This document shows, piece by piece, positions 43,393 through 51,641 of a stretch of DNA of 64,000 bases (position 1 is its first letter; each line of letters begins with the position of its first letter). The notes under the pieces were generated by a model, which ran no database searches, was not told the DNA's origin, and was given only the letters and a program-made list of their open reading frames with translations. Where the stretch lies: assembly GCA_016707445.1 (NCBI GenBank), contig JADJHR010000008.1, positions 62,001 to 126,000 of the forward strand. The letters are read 5' to 3'. The stretch is from Rubrivivax sp. (GTDB lineage: Bacteria; Pseudomonadota; Gammaproteobacteria; Burkholderiales; Burkholderiaceae_C). A program made the translations under genes and the position numbers.

Positions 43393-44274
43393 ATGGGCAA
43401 CGACGCTTCGACCGACGCGTCACGCGCCGGCCCCGGCTGGGGTGCCATCGAGGCGGCCCGTCGCCGCGGGGTGACGCGCGTGCCCTTCGTGATCGACGGA
43501 CTGCCGGTGGGGTCGGTGGCGAGCACGCATCTGCCGGCATTGCACGGGCTGGCAGCAGGCCTGCATGTGGCCGCCGACCGCGTCGTGCTGAGCCTTGATG
43601 CCGACCAGCGCGACCATGCGCTGGCCGACATCAATGACGCGCTGCGCGCGCAGGGTCTGATCAGGGCCTGGCGCAACGAGACCTACTCGGTGGTCGACCC
43701 GGCCTCGCTGCGCCTGCTGGCGTGCATCGAGCGCGCGTCGTCGCGCTTCTGGGGCACGCTGACCTTCGGCGCGCATTGCAACGGCTGGCTGGCCGGCGCC
43801 GACGGCCGGCCGGCCAGTCTGTGGATCGCGCAGCGGGCCTTCGACAAGGCCACCGATCCCGGCGCGCACGACAACCTGGTGGGTGGCGGCGTGCCCCTGG
43901 GCCAGACCGCGTTCGAGACCTTGTTGCGTGAAGGCTGGGAAGAAGCGGGCCTGCCTGCCGAGGTGATGCGCCGCGCCACGCCGGGCCGGGCGATCGACTT
44001 GCTGCGCGACATCCCTGAAGGCCTGCAGCACGAACGCATCCAGGTCTACGACCTGCAACTGCAGCCGCACGAACACCCGGTCAACCAGGATGGCGAGGTT
44101 CACGCGTTCAAGCTGCTGCCAGTGGCCGACGCGCTGGCGCTGGCCGCCGGCGACACCATGACCGCCGACGCGGCGCTGGTGACGCTGGACTTCGCGCTGC
44201 GCCACGGGCTGCTGGCCCCTGCATTCGAGGCCGCGCTGGCGGCGCGCAGCGCAGCGCTGTGGCAGGCGCCGTGA
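43393..44274 (+). CDS. DUF4743/Nudix hydrolase
   Basis: A 293-residue protein with an N-terminal DUF4743 region and a C-terminal Nudix domain. The Nudix box is GGGVPLGQTAFETLLREGWE with REGWEEAGL at its end; the first Glu of the usual box is replaced by Gln, as is common in the thiamine-pyrophosphate-type subgroup. This architecture resembles plant and yeast enzymes that act on oxidised thiamine diphosphates. ATG 43393 is used; TTG 43381, overlapping the FIST stop, is the alternative. Confidence 0.85.
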   Translation: MGNDASTDASRAGPGWGAIEAARRRGVTRVPFVIDGLPVGSVASTHLPALHGLAAGLHVAADRVVLSLDADQRDHALADINDALRAQGLIRAWRNETYSVVDPASLRLLACIERASSRFWGTLTFGAHCNGWLAGADGRPASLWIAQRAFDKATDPGAHDNLVGGGVPLGQTAFETLLREGWEEAGLPAEVMRRATPGRAIDLLRDIPEGLQHERIQVYDLQLQPHEHPVNQDGEVHAFKLLPVADALALAAGDTMTADAALVTLDFALRHGLLAPAFEAALAARSAALWQAP

Positions 44275-44837
44275 CTGCGGCAAAGTCCGCCGAAGATGGC
44301 AGCGCCCGCTACGCGCGCTACACGCCGACCGCGGTGGTGCTGCACTGGCTGATCGCCTTGCAGCTGGCCGCCAGTTTTGCGCTTGGCCTGTACATGACCG
44401 AATTGCCCACCGGCGTGCACAAGCTCAAGCTCTACAACTGGCACAAGTGGGCCGGCGCCATGGTGTTTGCGGTGTGCCTTCTGCGCCTGGCCTGGCGCGC
44501 CACGCACGCGCCGCCGCCGCCACCACCAATGCCGCGTTGGCAGGTTCGTGCGGCGGCAGCCGTGCACGCGGCGATGTACCTGTTGTTCTTCCTGGTGCCG
44601 CTGCTCGGCTGGGCCTACAGCTCGGCGCTGGGGTTTCCGCTGGTCTGGTTCGGTGTGCTGTCCTTGCCCGACTGGGTGCCGCAGGATCGCGAACTGGCCA
44701 GCGCGCTCAAACCCTGGCATGCGCGCGCCGCCTGGTTGCTGGCCGCTCTGGTGGTCGTGCACGTGGCCGCCACGATCAAGCACCAGTGGGTCGATAGCGA
44801 CATGCTGTTGCGTCGCATGGCACCATGGCTGCGATGA
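44271..44837 (+). CDS. Cytochrome b561
   Basis: A 188-residue inner-membrane protein with four hydrophobic helices. Heme-ligand histidines are in VVLHWLIALQ, YNWHKWAGAM, AVHAAMYLLF and VVVHVAATIKH, as in the bacterial b561 family that passes electrons from quinol or to superoxide. A run of six Pro residues sits in the loop after helix 2. GTG 44271 overlaps the Nudix stop by 4 bases. The next three genes are YceI proteins, a pairing seen elsewhere with b561. Confidence 0.93.
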   Translation: MTAAKSAEDGSARYARYTPTAVVLHWLIALQLAASFALGLYMTELPTGVHKLKLYNWHKWAGAMVFAVCLLRLAWRATHAPPPPPPMPRWQVRAAAAVHAAMYLLFFLVPLLGWAYSSALGFPLVWFGVLSLPDWVPQDRELASALKPWHARAAWLLAALVVVHVAATIKHQWVDSDMLLRRMAPWLR

Positions 44838-45391
44838 AAACCAGCATCTTCCTGGCCCTGCTGCTGTCCGCCGTCGGTGGTCACGCACAGACCGTGCTGC
44901 CCGAAGCCAGCGAGATCCGCTTCGTGACGCGGCAGATGGGCGTGCCGGTGCAAGGGCGCTTTGCGCGCTGGCAGGCCCAACTGCGCTTCGACCCGCGGCA
45001 GCCGCAGGCCGCAGAGGTGGCGTTCAGCATCGACACACGCAGCATCAGTTTCGGCGCCGCCGAGACCGAGACCGAAGCCGCGCGGCCGTTGTGGTTCGAC
45101 AGCGGCCGCTTTGCGCAGGCGCAGTTCCGCAGCAGCGGCGTCAAGGTGCTGGGCAGCGGCCGCTTCGAGGTTGGCGGGTCGCTGTCGATCAAGGGGCGCA
45201 CGAAGGAGCTCGTGGTGCCCGTCAGCCTGGCCCTCGGCCCGGGGCCGGGACAGGGCGTGGCCAGCGGCAGCTTCACGCTCAAGCGGCTGGACTTCGGGCT
45301 CGGCGAAGGCGAGTGGGCCGACGTGTCGGTGGTGGCCAACGAGGTGCAGGTGCGATTCAAGTTGCAACTCACTGGCCTGGCCGCCCCGTGA
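44834..45391 (+). CDS. YceI family periplasmic lipocalin-like protein (copy 1)
   Basis: A 185-residue protein with a signal peptide (MKTSIFLALLLSAVGGHAQ) and a YceI barrel: IRFVTRQMGVPVQGRFARW, FSIDTRSISFGAAETE, FDSGRFAQAQFRS and GSLSIKGRTKELVVPVSL. YceI proteins bind isoprenoid-type lipids such as quinones in the periplasm. It overlaps the cytochrome b561 stop and the next yceI by 4 bases each. Copy 1 has the fewest departures from the family pattern. Confidence 0.92.
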   Translation: MKTSIFLALLLSAVGGHAQTVLPEASEIRFVTRQMGVPVQGRFARWQAQLRFDPRQPQAAEVAFSIDTRSISFGAAETETEAARPLWFDSGRFAQAQFRSSGVKVLGSGRFEVGGSLSIKGRTKELVVPVSLALGPGPGQGVASGSFTLKRLDFGLGEGEWADVSVVANEVQVRFKLQLTGLAAP

Positions 45392-46017
45392 AGCCAGCCC
45401 GGGGTTGGGTCGCGCAATCGGTGCTGGTGCTGTGCGGCGCGCTGTCGTGCGATGCCGGTGCGCTGGCGGCAGCGCAGGTCTATCGGCTCACCCCCACCCA
45501 CAGCTTTGTGCACTTTGCCTGGAACCACGCGGGCCTGAGCACCTTGCGTGGCCGGTTCGACAAGGTGTCCGGCCACATCCGGTTCGACCGCCAGGCGCGC
45601 CTGGGCCAGGGCCGCGTCGAATTGCGGCTGGACTCGGTGAACACCGGCCGGCCGGCACTCGACGCTGCGCTGCGCCGGGCCCTGGGCGCAACTGGCGCGA
45701 CTTTGGCAAACGTGGAGATCGTCGCCCTGCGCTTCGACGGCGACCGCCCGGGCGCGGCCCTGGGCCGGCTGAGCTTGGGTTCGATCGATCTGCCGATCAG
45801 ATTGAAGACCGTTCACTTCAACTGTTATCTCAATCCTCTGCTGCTGCGCGAGGTGTGCGGCGGTGAATTCGAGACCGAACTCGATCCGTCGACACTGGGG
45901 CTGGCGCTCGACCCGGCATTCGACCTGCACGGGCCGATCCGGCTGCAGGTGCAGGTCGAGTCCATCCGCCAGGACCCGGAACAGGACGAGGACGCCGACG
46001 CGGCGCCATCGTCATGA
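45388..46017 (+). CDS. YceI family protein (copy 2)
   Basis: A 209-residue exported protein beginning with GTG that overlaps the stop of copy 1. After a signal peptide (QSVLVLCGALSCDAGALA) come YRLTPTHSFVHFAWNHAGLS, LRGRFDKVSGHIRFDRQA and LPIRLKTVHFNCYLNP. Two Cys residues (in FNCYLNP and LLREVCGGEF) may form a disulfide shared with copy 3 (RFACTPP, QRCGGDF). The acidic tail DPEQDEDADAAPSS is unlike the other copies. Confidence 0.88.
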   Translation: MKPARGWVAQSVLVLCGALSCDAGALAAAQVYRLTPTHSFVHFAWNHAGLSTLRGRFDKVSGHIRFDRQARLGQGRVELRLDSVNTGRPALDAALRRALGATGATLANVEIVALRFDGDRPGAALGRLSLGSIDLPIRLKTVHFNCYLNPLLLREVCGGEFETELDPSTLGLALDPAFDLHGPIRLQVQVESIRQDPEQDEDADAAPSS

Positions 46018-46607
46018 ACCGCCCGGCCCCTTGTCTTGCGCTGAGCGCGGTGCTGGCCCTGATGCCTGGTGTGGGCCTGACAACGCCGGTGCTGTACGAC
46101 CTCGACCCGCAGCAAACCTTCGTTCAGTTCGAGGTCCGGCACTTCGACACCTCCACCTTGCGCGGGCGCTTCGGACCGCTGCGCGGCCAGGTGATGCTCG
46201 ATGCCGAGGCCGGTCGCGGCTACGTCGGCCTGGTGATCGACATCGACACGTTGAGCACCGGGTTGAAGCTGCTCGACCAACGCCTGCGGCAAGCCGACCT
46301 GCTGGACGGGACCGGTCATCCCCAGGCCTACTTCGTGGCCGAGCGCTTCAATTTCGCGCTGGGGCAACCGGTGGCGCTGACGGGTGAGTTCACGCTGCGC
46401 GGCATCGGCGTTTCGCTGACCTTGCAAGCCCGGCGTTTTGCCTGCACGCCGCCCGAACCGGCGACACCACAGCGCTGTGGTGGGGATTTCGAGGGCGAGC
46501 TGCTGCGCAGTGCCTTCGGCGCCAGTTTCGGCGTGCCGCTGGTGGCCGACCGCGTTCGCCTGCGGGTTCAGGTCGAAGGTGTTCGCCGCCCGCTCACTCT
46601 GCCTTGA
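46014..46607 (+). CDS. YceI family protein (copy 3)
   Basis: A 197-residue exported protein overlapping copy 2 by ATGA. The mature part starts VLYDLDPQQTFVQFEVRHFD, then TLRGRFGPLRGQVMLDAEAG, TGHPQAYFVAERFNF and LTGEFTLRGIGVSLTLQ. The FxVxHFxxSTLRGRF pattern is that of YceI. The conserved Cys pair matches copy 2, so copies 2 and 3 form a subgroup apart from copy 1. It is the last gene of the cytochrome b561 operon. Confidence 0.9.
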   Translation: MNRPAPCLALSAVLALMPGVGLTTPVLYDLDPQQTFVQFEVRHFDTSTLRGRFGPLRGQVMLDAEAGRGYVGLVIDIDTLSTGLKLLDQRLRQADLLDGTGHPQAYFVAERFNFALGQPVALTGEFTLRGIGVSLTLQARRFACTPPEPATPQRCGGDFEGELLRSAFGASFGVPLVADRVRLRVQVEGVRRPLTLP

Positions 46608-46617
46608 AGCCGTACGA

Positions 46618-46632
46618 GCGACAAAGTGTCGC
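46618..46632 (+). terminator. Short hairpin after the yceI operon
   Basis: GCGACA and TGTCGC pair around an AAG loop 11 bases after the last yceI stop. It is not followed by a T-run, so intrinsic termination would be weak. Confidence 0.3.
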
Positions 46633-46802
46633 CTTGAAAATCATGGGCACTGGGGTCAACCCTGAGATCGTTTGACCGCGCACCGAATTCACCGTCTGCG
46701 CGCCATGGGGAAATTCCGGCTTGTCGATGGCCGCACATCGAAACATAGTGGTCCGGTTCCCCTGCGGCGTCGACGCCGATTCAGCTCAACCGGAGAAACC
46801 CA

Positions 46803-47960
46803 ATGACCGACAGTTCACGCCAACCGACCGCCTCCCCCGAGGCCAAACCGGCCCGCCGCAGGTTCCTGGGGGCCGCGGCCTCGACCGCGGCCGGTGCCGT
46901 CGCGCTGACCGCACCGATGATCGCGAGATCACAGTCGCCGATCGTGCTGAAGATGCAGGGCGCCTGGGGCGCCAAGGACATCTTCAACGAGATGGCCGAA
47001 GAGTATGTCAAGCGCGTCAACGAGATGTCGGGCGGCCGTCTGCGCATCGACTATCTGGTCGGCGGTGCGGTAGTCAAGCCTTTCGAGGTGATGGACGCCA
47101 CCAGCAAGGGTGTGCTCGACGCCTGCCACGACGTGCCGGTGTACTGGTATGGCAAGAGCAAGGTGGCCTCACTGTTCGGCTCGGGCCCGATCAATGGCTG
47201 CGACGCGCCGCAGACGCTGGCCTGGATCTACCGAGGCGGTGGCCTCGAGATGTACCAGGAGCTGCTGAAGAAGATCAATCTCGACGTCGTCGGCTACTTC
47301 GCGATGCCGATGCCGACGCAGCCGCTGGGCTGGTTCAAGAAGCCGGTCAAGAGCGCCGCCGACCTGAAGGGCCTGAAGTACCGCACCGTGGGTCTGGCCG
47401 CCGACCTGATGCAGGAAGTGGGCTGCAAGGTCACGCAGCTGCCCGGCGGGGAGATCGTGCCCGCGATGGACCGTGGCGTGATTGACGCTTTCGAGTACAA
47501 CAACCCCACGTCGGACCGCCGCTTCGGCGCCCAGGACGTGGCCAAGAACTACATGATGGGCAGCTTCCATCAGGCGATGGAGTTCTTCGAGATCGCATTC
47601 AACCGCAAGAAGCACGACGCGCTGCCCAAGGACCTGCAGGCGATCCTGCGCTACGCCGCCGAGGCCGCATCGTCGTCGAACTGGTGGACCGCGATGGACA
47701 ACTACTCACGCGACCTCGACGATCTGATCAACAAGGACAAGGTCAATGTGATCCGCACGCCGAAGTCGGTGTTCGACGCGCAGATCAAGGCCTGGGACAT
47801 CATCACCAAGAAGCTGTCCGACGAGGACCCCTTCTTCAAGAAGGTGGTCGAGAGCCAGAAGGCATGGTCCAAGCGTGTGGCCAAGTACATGTTCCTCAAC
47901 GAGGCCGACTTCAAGGTCGGCTACGAGCACATCCACGGCAAGATCCCCGGCATGTCCTGA
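46803..47960 (+). CDS. dctP: TRAP transporter substrate-binding protein
   Basis: A 385-residue periplasmic binding protein with a twin-arginine signal (ARRRFLGAAASTAAGAVALT). The mature part has the DctP fold: VLKMQGAWGAKDIFNEMAEE, MSGGRLRIDYLVGGAVV, the ligand-contact LKGLKYRTVGLAADLMQEVG (the conserved Arg binds a carboxylate) and DRGVIDAFEYNNPTSD. The subgroup resembles binders of mandelate-like or keto acids, often tetrameric, but the ligand is not certain. It has a CCGGAGAAA site and its own upstream region (46633-46802). Confidence 0.93.
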   Translation: MTDSSRQPTASPEAKPARRRFLGAAASTAAGAVALTAPMIARSQSPIVLKMQGAWGAKDIFNEMAEEYVKRVNEMSGGRLRIDYLVGGAVVKPFEVMDATSKGVLDACHDVPVYWYGKSKVASLFGSGPINGCDAPQTLAWIYRGGGLEMYQELLKKINLDVVGYFAMPMPTQPLGWFKKPVKSAADLKGLKYRTVGLAADLMQEVGCKVTQLPGGEIVPAMDRGVIDAFEYNNPTSDRRFGAQDVAKNYMMGSFHQAMEFFEIAFNRKKHDALPKDLQAILRYAAEAASSSNWWTAMDNYSRDLDDLINKDKVNVIRTPKSVFDAQIKAWDIITKKLSDEDPFFKKVVESQKAWSKRVAKYMFLNEADFKVGYEHIHGKIPGMS

Positions 47961-47984
47961 TCCGGCGATCCGCCCTGTCGCACA

Positions 47985-48014
47985 AAGGGAGGCCCAGGGC
48001 CTCCCTTGTTTTGT
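47985..48014 (+). terminator. Hairpin with T-rich tail between dctP and dctQ
   Basis: AAGGGAGGCC and GGCCTCCCTT pair perfectly around CAG (47985-48007) and are followed by GTTTTGTT. It looks like an intrinsic terminator acting as a partial stop, which would give more binding protein than membrane subunits. The dctQ ribosome site TGGAGG starts right after the tail. Confidence 0.7.
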
Positions 48015-48027
48015 TGGAGGCGCAAAC

Positions 48028-48618
48028 ATGATTCGCAGCGTCATCAAGACGATCGATCTGCTCAACAAGTCGGTGGGCCATGCGTTTGCGTGGTGCATCG
48101 TGATCCTGACGCTGGGCGTCAGCTACGAGGTCTTCGTGCGCTATGTGCTGAACGACCCGACCAGCTGGGCCTTCGACCTCAGCTACATCCTGTACGGCGC
48201 GCTGTTCCTGATGTGCGGCGCCTACACGCTGTCTCGTGGTGGCCATGTGCGCGCGGACATCTTCTATCGGCGCTGGGCACCTCGCCACCAGGCCACGATG
48301 GAGCTGCTGCTGTATTTCATCTTCTACTTCCCGGGCGTGCTGGCGCTCGTGATCGCCGGCTGGGGCTATGGACACGAGTCCTTCGCGATCCGCGAGGTCA
48401 GCGTCAACAGCCCGGTCGGCGTACCGATCTGGCCTTTGAAGATGCTGATCCCGGCCGCCGGCGTGCTGCTGACCTTGCAGGGCATTGCCGAGGTGTTGCG
48501 CTGCCTGTTGTGTCTGAGAGAAGGCCAATGGCCGGTTCGGCTGCACGACGTGATCGAGCTCGAAGAACAGCTGGTGCAACTGCACACCAGCGAACAGGCC
48601 AAGGGGATCCATTCATGA
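48028..48618 (+). CDS. dctQ: TRAP transporter small membrane subunit
   Basis: A 196-residue inner-membrane protein with four hydrophobic helices. The family segments are VSYEVFVRYVLNDPTSWAFD, YGALFLMCGAYTLSRGGHVR and LLPAAGVLLTLQGIAEVLRC-like text near the end. DctQ pairs with DctM to form the sodium-driven permease. ATG 48028 follows TGGAGG by 7 bases. The C-terminal tail is charged (ELEEQLVQLHTSEQAKG). Confidence 0.93.
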   Translation: MIRSVIKTIDLLNKSVGHAFAWCIVILTLGVSYEVFVRYVLNDPTSWAFDLSYILYGALFLMCGAYTLSRGGHVRADIFYRRWAPRHQATMELLLYFIFYFPGVLALVIAGWGYGHESFAIREVSVNSPVGVPIWPLKMLIPAAGVLLTLQGIAEVLRCLLCLREGQWPVRLHDVIELEEQLVQLHTSEQAKGIHS

Positions 48619-48689
48619 GCGAAGGTCGCATGGCTGCTTCGATCACGCCCCTTTCGGGCGGCCGCGCTGCCACCAGGAGGCACCTATGA
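48615..48689 (+). CDS. Possible 24-codon coupling frame between dctQ and dctM
   Basis: This frame starts with an ATG overlapping the dctQ stop (ATGA at 48615-48618) and ends with a TGA overlapping the dctM ATG (ATGA at 48686-48689). The peptide (MSEGRMAASITPLSGGRAAT and a few more residues) has no recognisable features. It would let ribosomes pass from dctQ to dctM without leaving the message. It may equally be chance. Confidence 0.3.
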   Translation: MSEGRMAASITPLSGGRAATRRHL

Positions 48690-50032
48690 GCAATCCCCAG
48701 CTCGCCCTGCTGATGCTGGGCCTGTTCATCTTCATCATCATGCTGGGCTTCCCGATCGCCTTCACGCTGATGGCGATGGGGGTGATGTTCGGCTACTACG
48801 CCTACTTCACGCCCGACCAGGCGTTCTTCGACAACCGCGTCTTCTACCTCTTCACGCAGAACACCTTCAGCGTGATGAACAGCGACATCCTGGTCGCAGT
48901 GCCGCTGTTCCTGTTCATGGGTTACATGATCGAGCGCTCGAACATCCTGGATCGGTTGTTCCTGAGCCTTCAGGTGGCGTTTCGCCGCGTGCCGGGGGCG
49001 ATGGCGATCGCCGCGCTCGTCACCTGCGCCCTCTTTGCCACCGCCACCGGCATCGTCGGCGCGGTGGTCACCTTGATGGGTCTGCTGGCCTTCCCGGCCA
49101 TGTTGAAGGCCAACTACGACCAGAAGATCTCGGCCGGCGTGATCTGCGCCGGCGGCACCCTGGGCATCCTGATCCCGCCGTCGATCATGCTCATCGTCTA
49201 CGGCGCGACCGCCGGCGTCTCGGTGGTCAAGCTGTATGCCGCGGCGCTGCTGCCGGGTTTTCTGCTTGCCGGGCTCTACATGGGCTATGTGGTGGTGGTC
49301 GCGATCATGCGCCCCAAACTGATGCCCAAGCTGCCTGCCGACCAGTCCGTGATGCCCTTCTTCGCGGTCGTGAAGCTGCTGGCCCAGGCCTTCGTCCCGC
49401 TGGCCGTGCTGATCATGTCGGTGCTGGGTGCCATCCTGTTCGGTCTGGCCACCCCCAGCGAAGCTGCCGCCATCGGCGCGCTGGGCTCGGTGATCCTGGC
49501 CGGGGCCTACCGCGCGCTGTCCTGGAACAAGCTGCGCGAGGCGGTGTACCTGACGGCACGCACCTCGGCCATGGTCTGCTACCTGTTCGTCGGATCCTGG
49601 ACCTTCTCGTCGATCTTCAGCTACCTGGGTGGCGAGAGCATGGTGAAGGACTTCGTGCTCGGGCTCGATCTCAACCCGGTCACCTTCCTGCTTCTGACGC
49701 AGCTGATCATCTTCCTGCTCGGCTGGCCGCTGGAGTGGAGCGAGATCATCATCATCTTCGTGCCGATCTTCCTGCCGCTGCTGCCGCACTTCGGCGTCGA
49801 TCCGCTGTTCTTCGGCATCCTGGTGGCGCTGAACCTGCAGACCTCGTTCCTGACCCCACCGATGGCGATGTCGGCCTACTATCTCAAGGGGGTGGCGCCG
49901 CCCTATGTGCTGTTATCGACCATCTTCAAAGGCTGCCTGCCTTTCGTGTCGATGGTCTTCGTGGCCATGGCAGCCATCTACATCTTCCCCGGGCTGGTGA
50001 ACTGGCTGCCGGAAGTTCTTTACAGCCGCTGA
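48686..50032 (+). CDS. dctM: TRAP transporter large permease subunit
   Basis: A 448-residue inner-membrane protein with about 12 hydrophobic segments. The DctM signature segments are present: MLGFPIAFTLMAMGVMFGYY, VPLFLFMGYMIERSNILDRL, ICAGGTLGILIPPSIMLIVYG and LNLQTSFLTPPMAMSAYYLKG. It forms the channel through which the DctP ligand enters with sodium. CAGGAGG lies 6 bases before the ATG. The following amidase gene starts 4 bases after its stop, linking uptake to hydrolysis of an amide or similar substrate. Confidence 0.95.
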   Translation: MSNPQLALLMLGLFIFIIMLGFPIAFTLMAMGVMFGYYAYFTPDQAFFDNRVFYLFTQNTFSVMNSDILVAVPLFLFMGYMIERSNILDRLFLSLQVAFRRVPGAMAIAALVTCALFATATGIVGAVVTLMGLLAFPAMLKANYDQKISAGVICAGGTLGILIPPSIMLIVYGATAGVSVVKLYAAALLPGFLLAGLYMGYVVVVAIMRPKLMPKLPADQSVMPFFAVVKLLAQAFVPLAVLIMSVLGAILFGLATPSEAAAIGALGSVILAGAYRALSWNKLREAVYLTARTSAMVCYLFVGSWTFSSIFSYLGGESMVKDFVLGLDLNPVTFLLLTQLIIFLLGWPLEWSEIIIIFVPIFLPLLPHFGVDPLFFGILVALNLQTSFLTPPMAMSAYYLKGVAPPYVLLSTIFKGCLPFVSMVFVAMAAIYIFPGLVNWLPEVLYSR

Positions 50033-50036
50033 CGCC

Positions 50037-51380
50037 ATGGATCCCGATCTGCTGCCCGGCCTGACCGCGCTGGAACTGCGCCAGCAACTGGTGGCCGGTG
50101 AATGTTCGGCCACCGAACTGGCAACCGCGCTGCTTGCCCGTGTAGACGCCGTCGACGCCCAGGTCCAGGCCTGGGCACACCTGGACCGCGCGCACCTGCT
50201 GCGGCAGGCCGAAGCGGCCGACGCGTCGCATGCACTGGGCGAGCCCGAAGGCCCGTTGTTCGGCGTGCCGGTGGGGGTGAAGGACATCATCGACACCGCC
50301 GACATGCCGACCGAAGACGGCACCGTGTTGCATGCGGGGCGCCTGCCGCGCCACGACGCTGCCGTGGTGGCGCGGCTGCGTGCGGCCGGGGCGCTGGTGA
50401 TGGGCAAGACCGTGACGACCGAGCTGGCCACCTACGCGCCAGGCAAGACGCGCAACCCGCACAACCCGGCGCACACGCCGGGCGGCTCGTCCAGCGGCTC
50501 GGCCGCGGCCGTGGCCGCGGGCATGGTGCCCTTGGCCATTGGCACGCAGACCAACGGCTCGGTGATCCGCCCGGCCTCGTTCTGCGGGGTCTACGGCTTC
50601 AAACCCAGCGCCGGGCTGATCCCGCGCACGGGCGTGCTCACGCAATCGCCTTCGCTCGACGCCGTCGGTGTCTTCGCGCGCACGCTGGGAGATGTAGCGC
50701 TGCTGGCAGAAGTGCTGGCCGGTCACGATCCGCAAGACCCGCTGACCCGGCCGCGCGCCACGCCGCCCCTGCTGCGCCTGGCGCAGAGCGAAGCGCTGCT
50801 GCAGCCTACGCTGGCCTGGGTGGCGACGCCGTTTTGGGATCAGGTGGCGCCCGACGCGCAGGCAGCCTACGGTGAATTGGTCGATCTGCTGGCCGGACGT
50901 GTTGCGCCATTCGAGCTGCCCGCCAGCGCGGCCGACGTGCTGGGCTGGCACCGCACCGTGATGGAAGCCGAGATCGCAGGCTCGTTCGAAATCGAGTACG
51001 AGCGTGGCCGCGAGCAGCTGTCGACTTCGCTGCAGGGCCAGATCGAGCGCGGGCGCCTGGTCACGGCCGTGGCCTACCGGCATGCACTGGCGCGCATACC
51101 GCTTCTGCTGGACAGTCTGGACGCCGTGTTCGAACACTACGACGCGCTGCTCACGCCGGCGGTACTCGGTACGGCGCCTGCGGGCCTGGACAGCACGGGC
51201 GACCCGGTGATGTGCACGCTGTGGACCTTTCTCGGCCTGCCCTGCCTCAGCCTGCCACTGCTGCATGGCGAAAACGGCCTGCCGCTGGGCGTGCAGCTGG
51301 TCGGCCGCCGCGGCGACGACGCCCGCCTGCTGCGCACCGCGAACTGGCTGGTGCAGACCGTGCACGAGGCGAGCACATGA
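50037..51380 (+). CDS. Amidase of the amidase-signature family
   Basis: A 447-residue cytoplasmic hydrolase with the Ser-Ser-Lys triad of this family: Lys in VPVGVKDIIDT, the Gly/Ser-rich motif TPGGSSSGSAAAVAAG with the cis-Ser, and the nucleophile Ser in GTQTNGSVIRPASFCG. The C-terminal LGVQLVGRRGDDARLL is also typical. Substrates range from aryl amides to allophanate and cannot be read from sequence. Its position right after dctM suggests that it processes the transported compound. Confidence 0.92.
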   Translation: MDPDLLPGLTALELRQQLVAGECSATELATALLARVDAVDAQVQAWAHLDRAHLLRQAEAADASHALGEPEGPLFGVPVGVKDIIDTADMPTEDGTVLHAGRLPRHDAAVVARLRAAGALVMGKTVTTELATYAPGKTRNPHNPAHTPGGSSSGSAAAVAAGMVPLAIGTQTNGSVIRPASFCGVYGFKPSAGLIPRTGVLTQSPSLDAVGVFARTLGDVALLAEVLAGHDPQDPLTRPRATPPLLRLAQSEALLQPTLAWVATPFWDQVAPDAQAAYGELVDLLAGRVAPFELPASAADVLGWHRTVMEAEIAGSFEIEYERGREQLSTSLQGQIERGRLVTAVAYRHALARIPLLLDSLDAVFEHYDALLTPAVLGTAPAGLDSTGDPVMCTLWTFLGLPCLSLPLLHGENGLPLGVQLVGRRGDDARLLRTANWLVQTVHEAST

Positions 51381-51438
51381 ACTGCAGCCTCTTCAGCCCC
51401 GTCACCCTGATCACTCCGACACTTGCGAGGACCCTGCC

Positions 51439-51600
51439 ATGAAACTGATCTTCGGCCTGCTGGGTGCGGCGATGATGATCGCGTTCCTGCTCAGCCTGAT
51501 CCTCAAGGTCAAGGAAGTCGCCCTGATCGTGGTCGTGATGATCGGCGTCGTGATGATGCTGGTCGACCTGTGGAACGCCCGCAACGAGGCCGACACCTGA
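51439..51600 (+). CDS. Small two-helix membrane protein of 53 residues
   Basis: MKLIFGLLGAAMMIAFLLSL opens a first hydrophobic helix; ALIVVVMIGVVMMLVDLW forms a second, joined by KVKEV and ending NARNEADT. It has an AGGACC site before the ATG at 51439 and follows the amidase by 58 bases. I recall similar short proteins at this size in Burkholderiales but no function. Confidence 0.6.
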   Translation: MKLIFGLLGAAMMIAFLLSLILKVKEVALIVVVMIGVVMMLVDLWNARNEADT

Positions 51601-51609
51601 GACCAGCCC

Positions 51610-51630
51610 GGCCAGCGCGTCGCGCCGGCC
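51610..51630. terminator. GC-rich hairpin between convergent genes
   Basis: GGCCAGCGCG and CGCGCCGGCC pair with one mismatch between the stop of the small membrane protein gene and the stop of the Rrf2 gene. No T-run is present, so its role as a two-way terminator is only suggested by position. Confidence 0.35.
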
Positions 51631-51641
51631 AGGCCGCAGCA

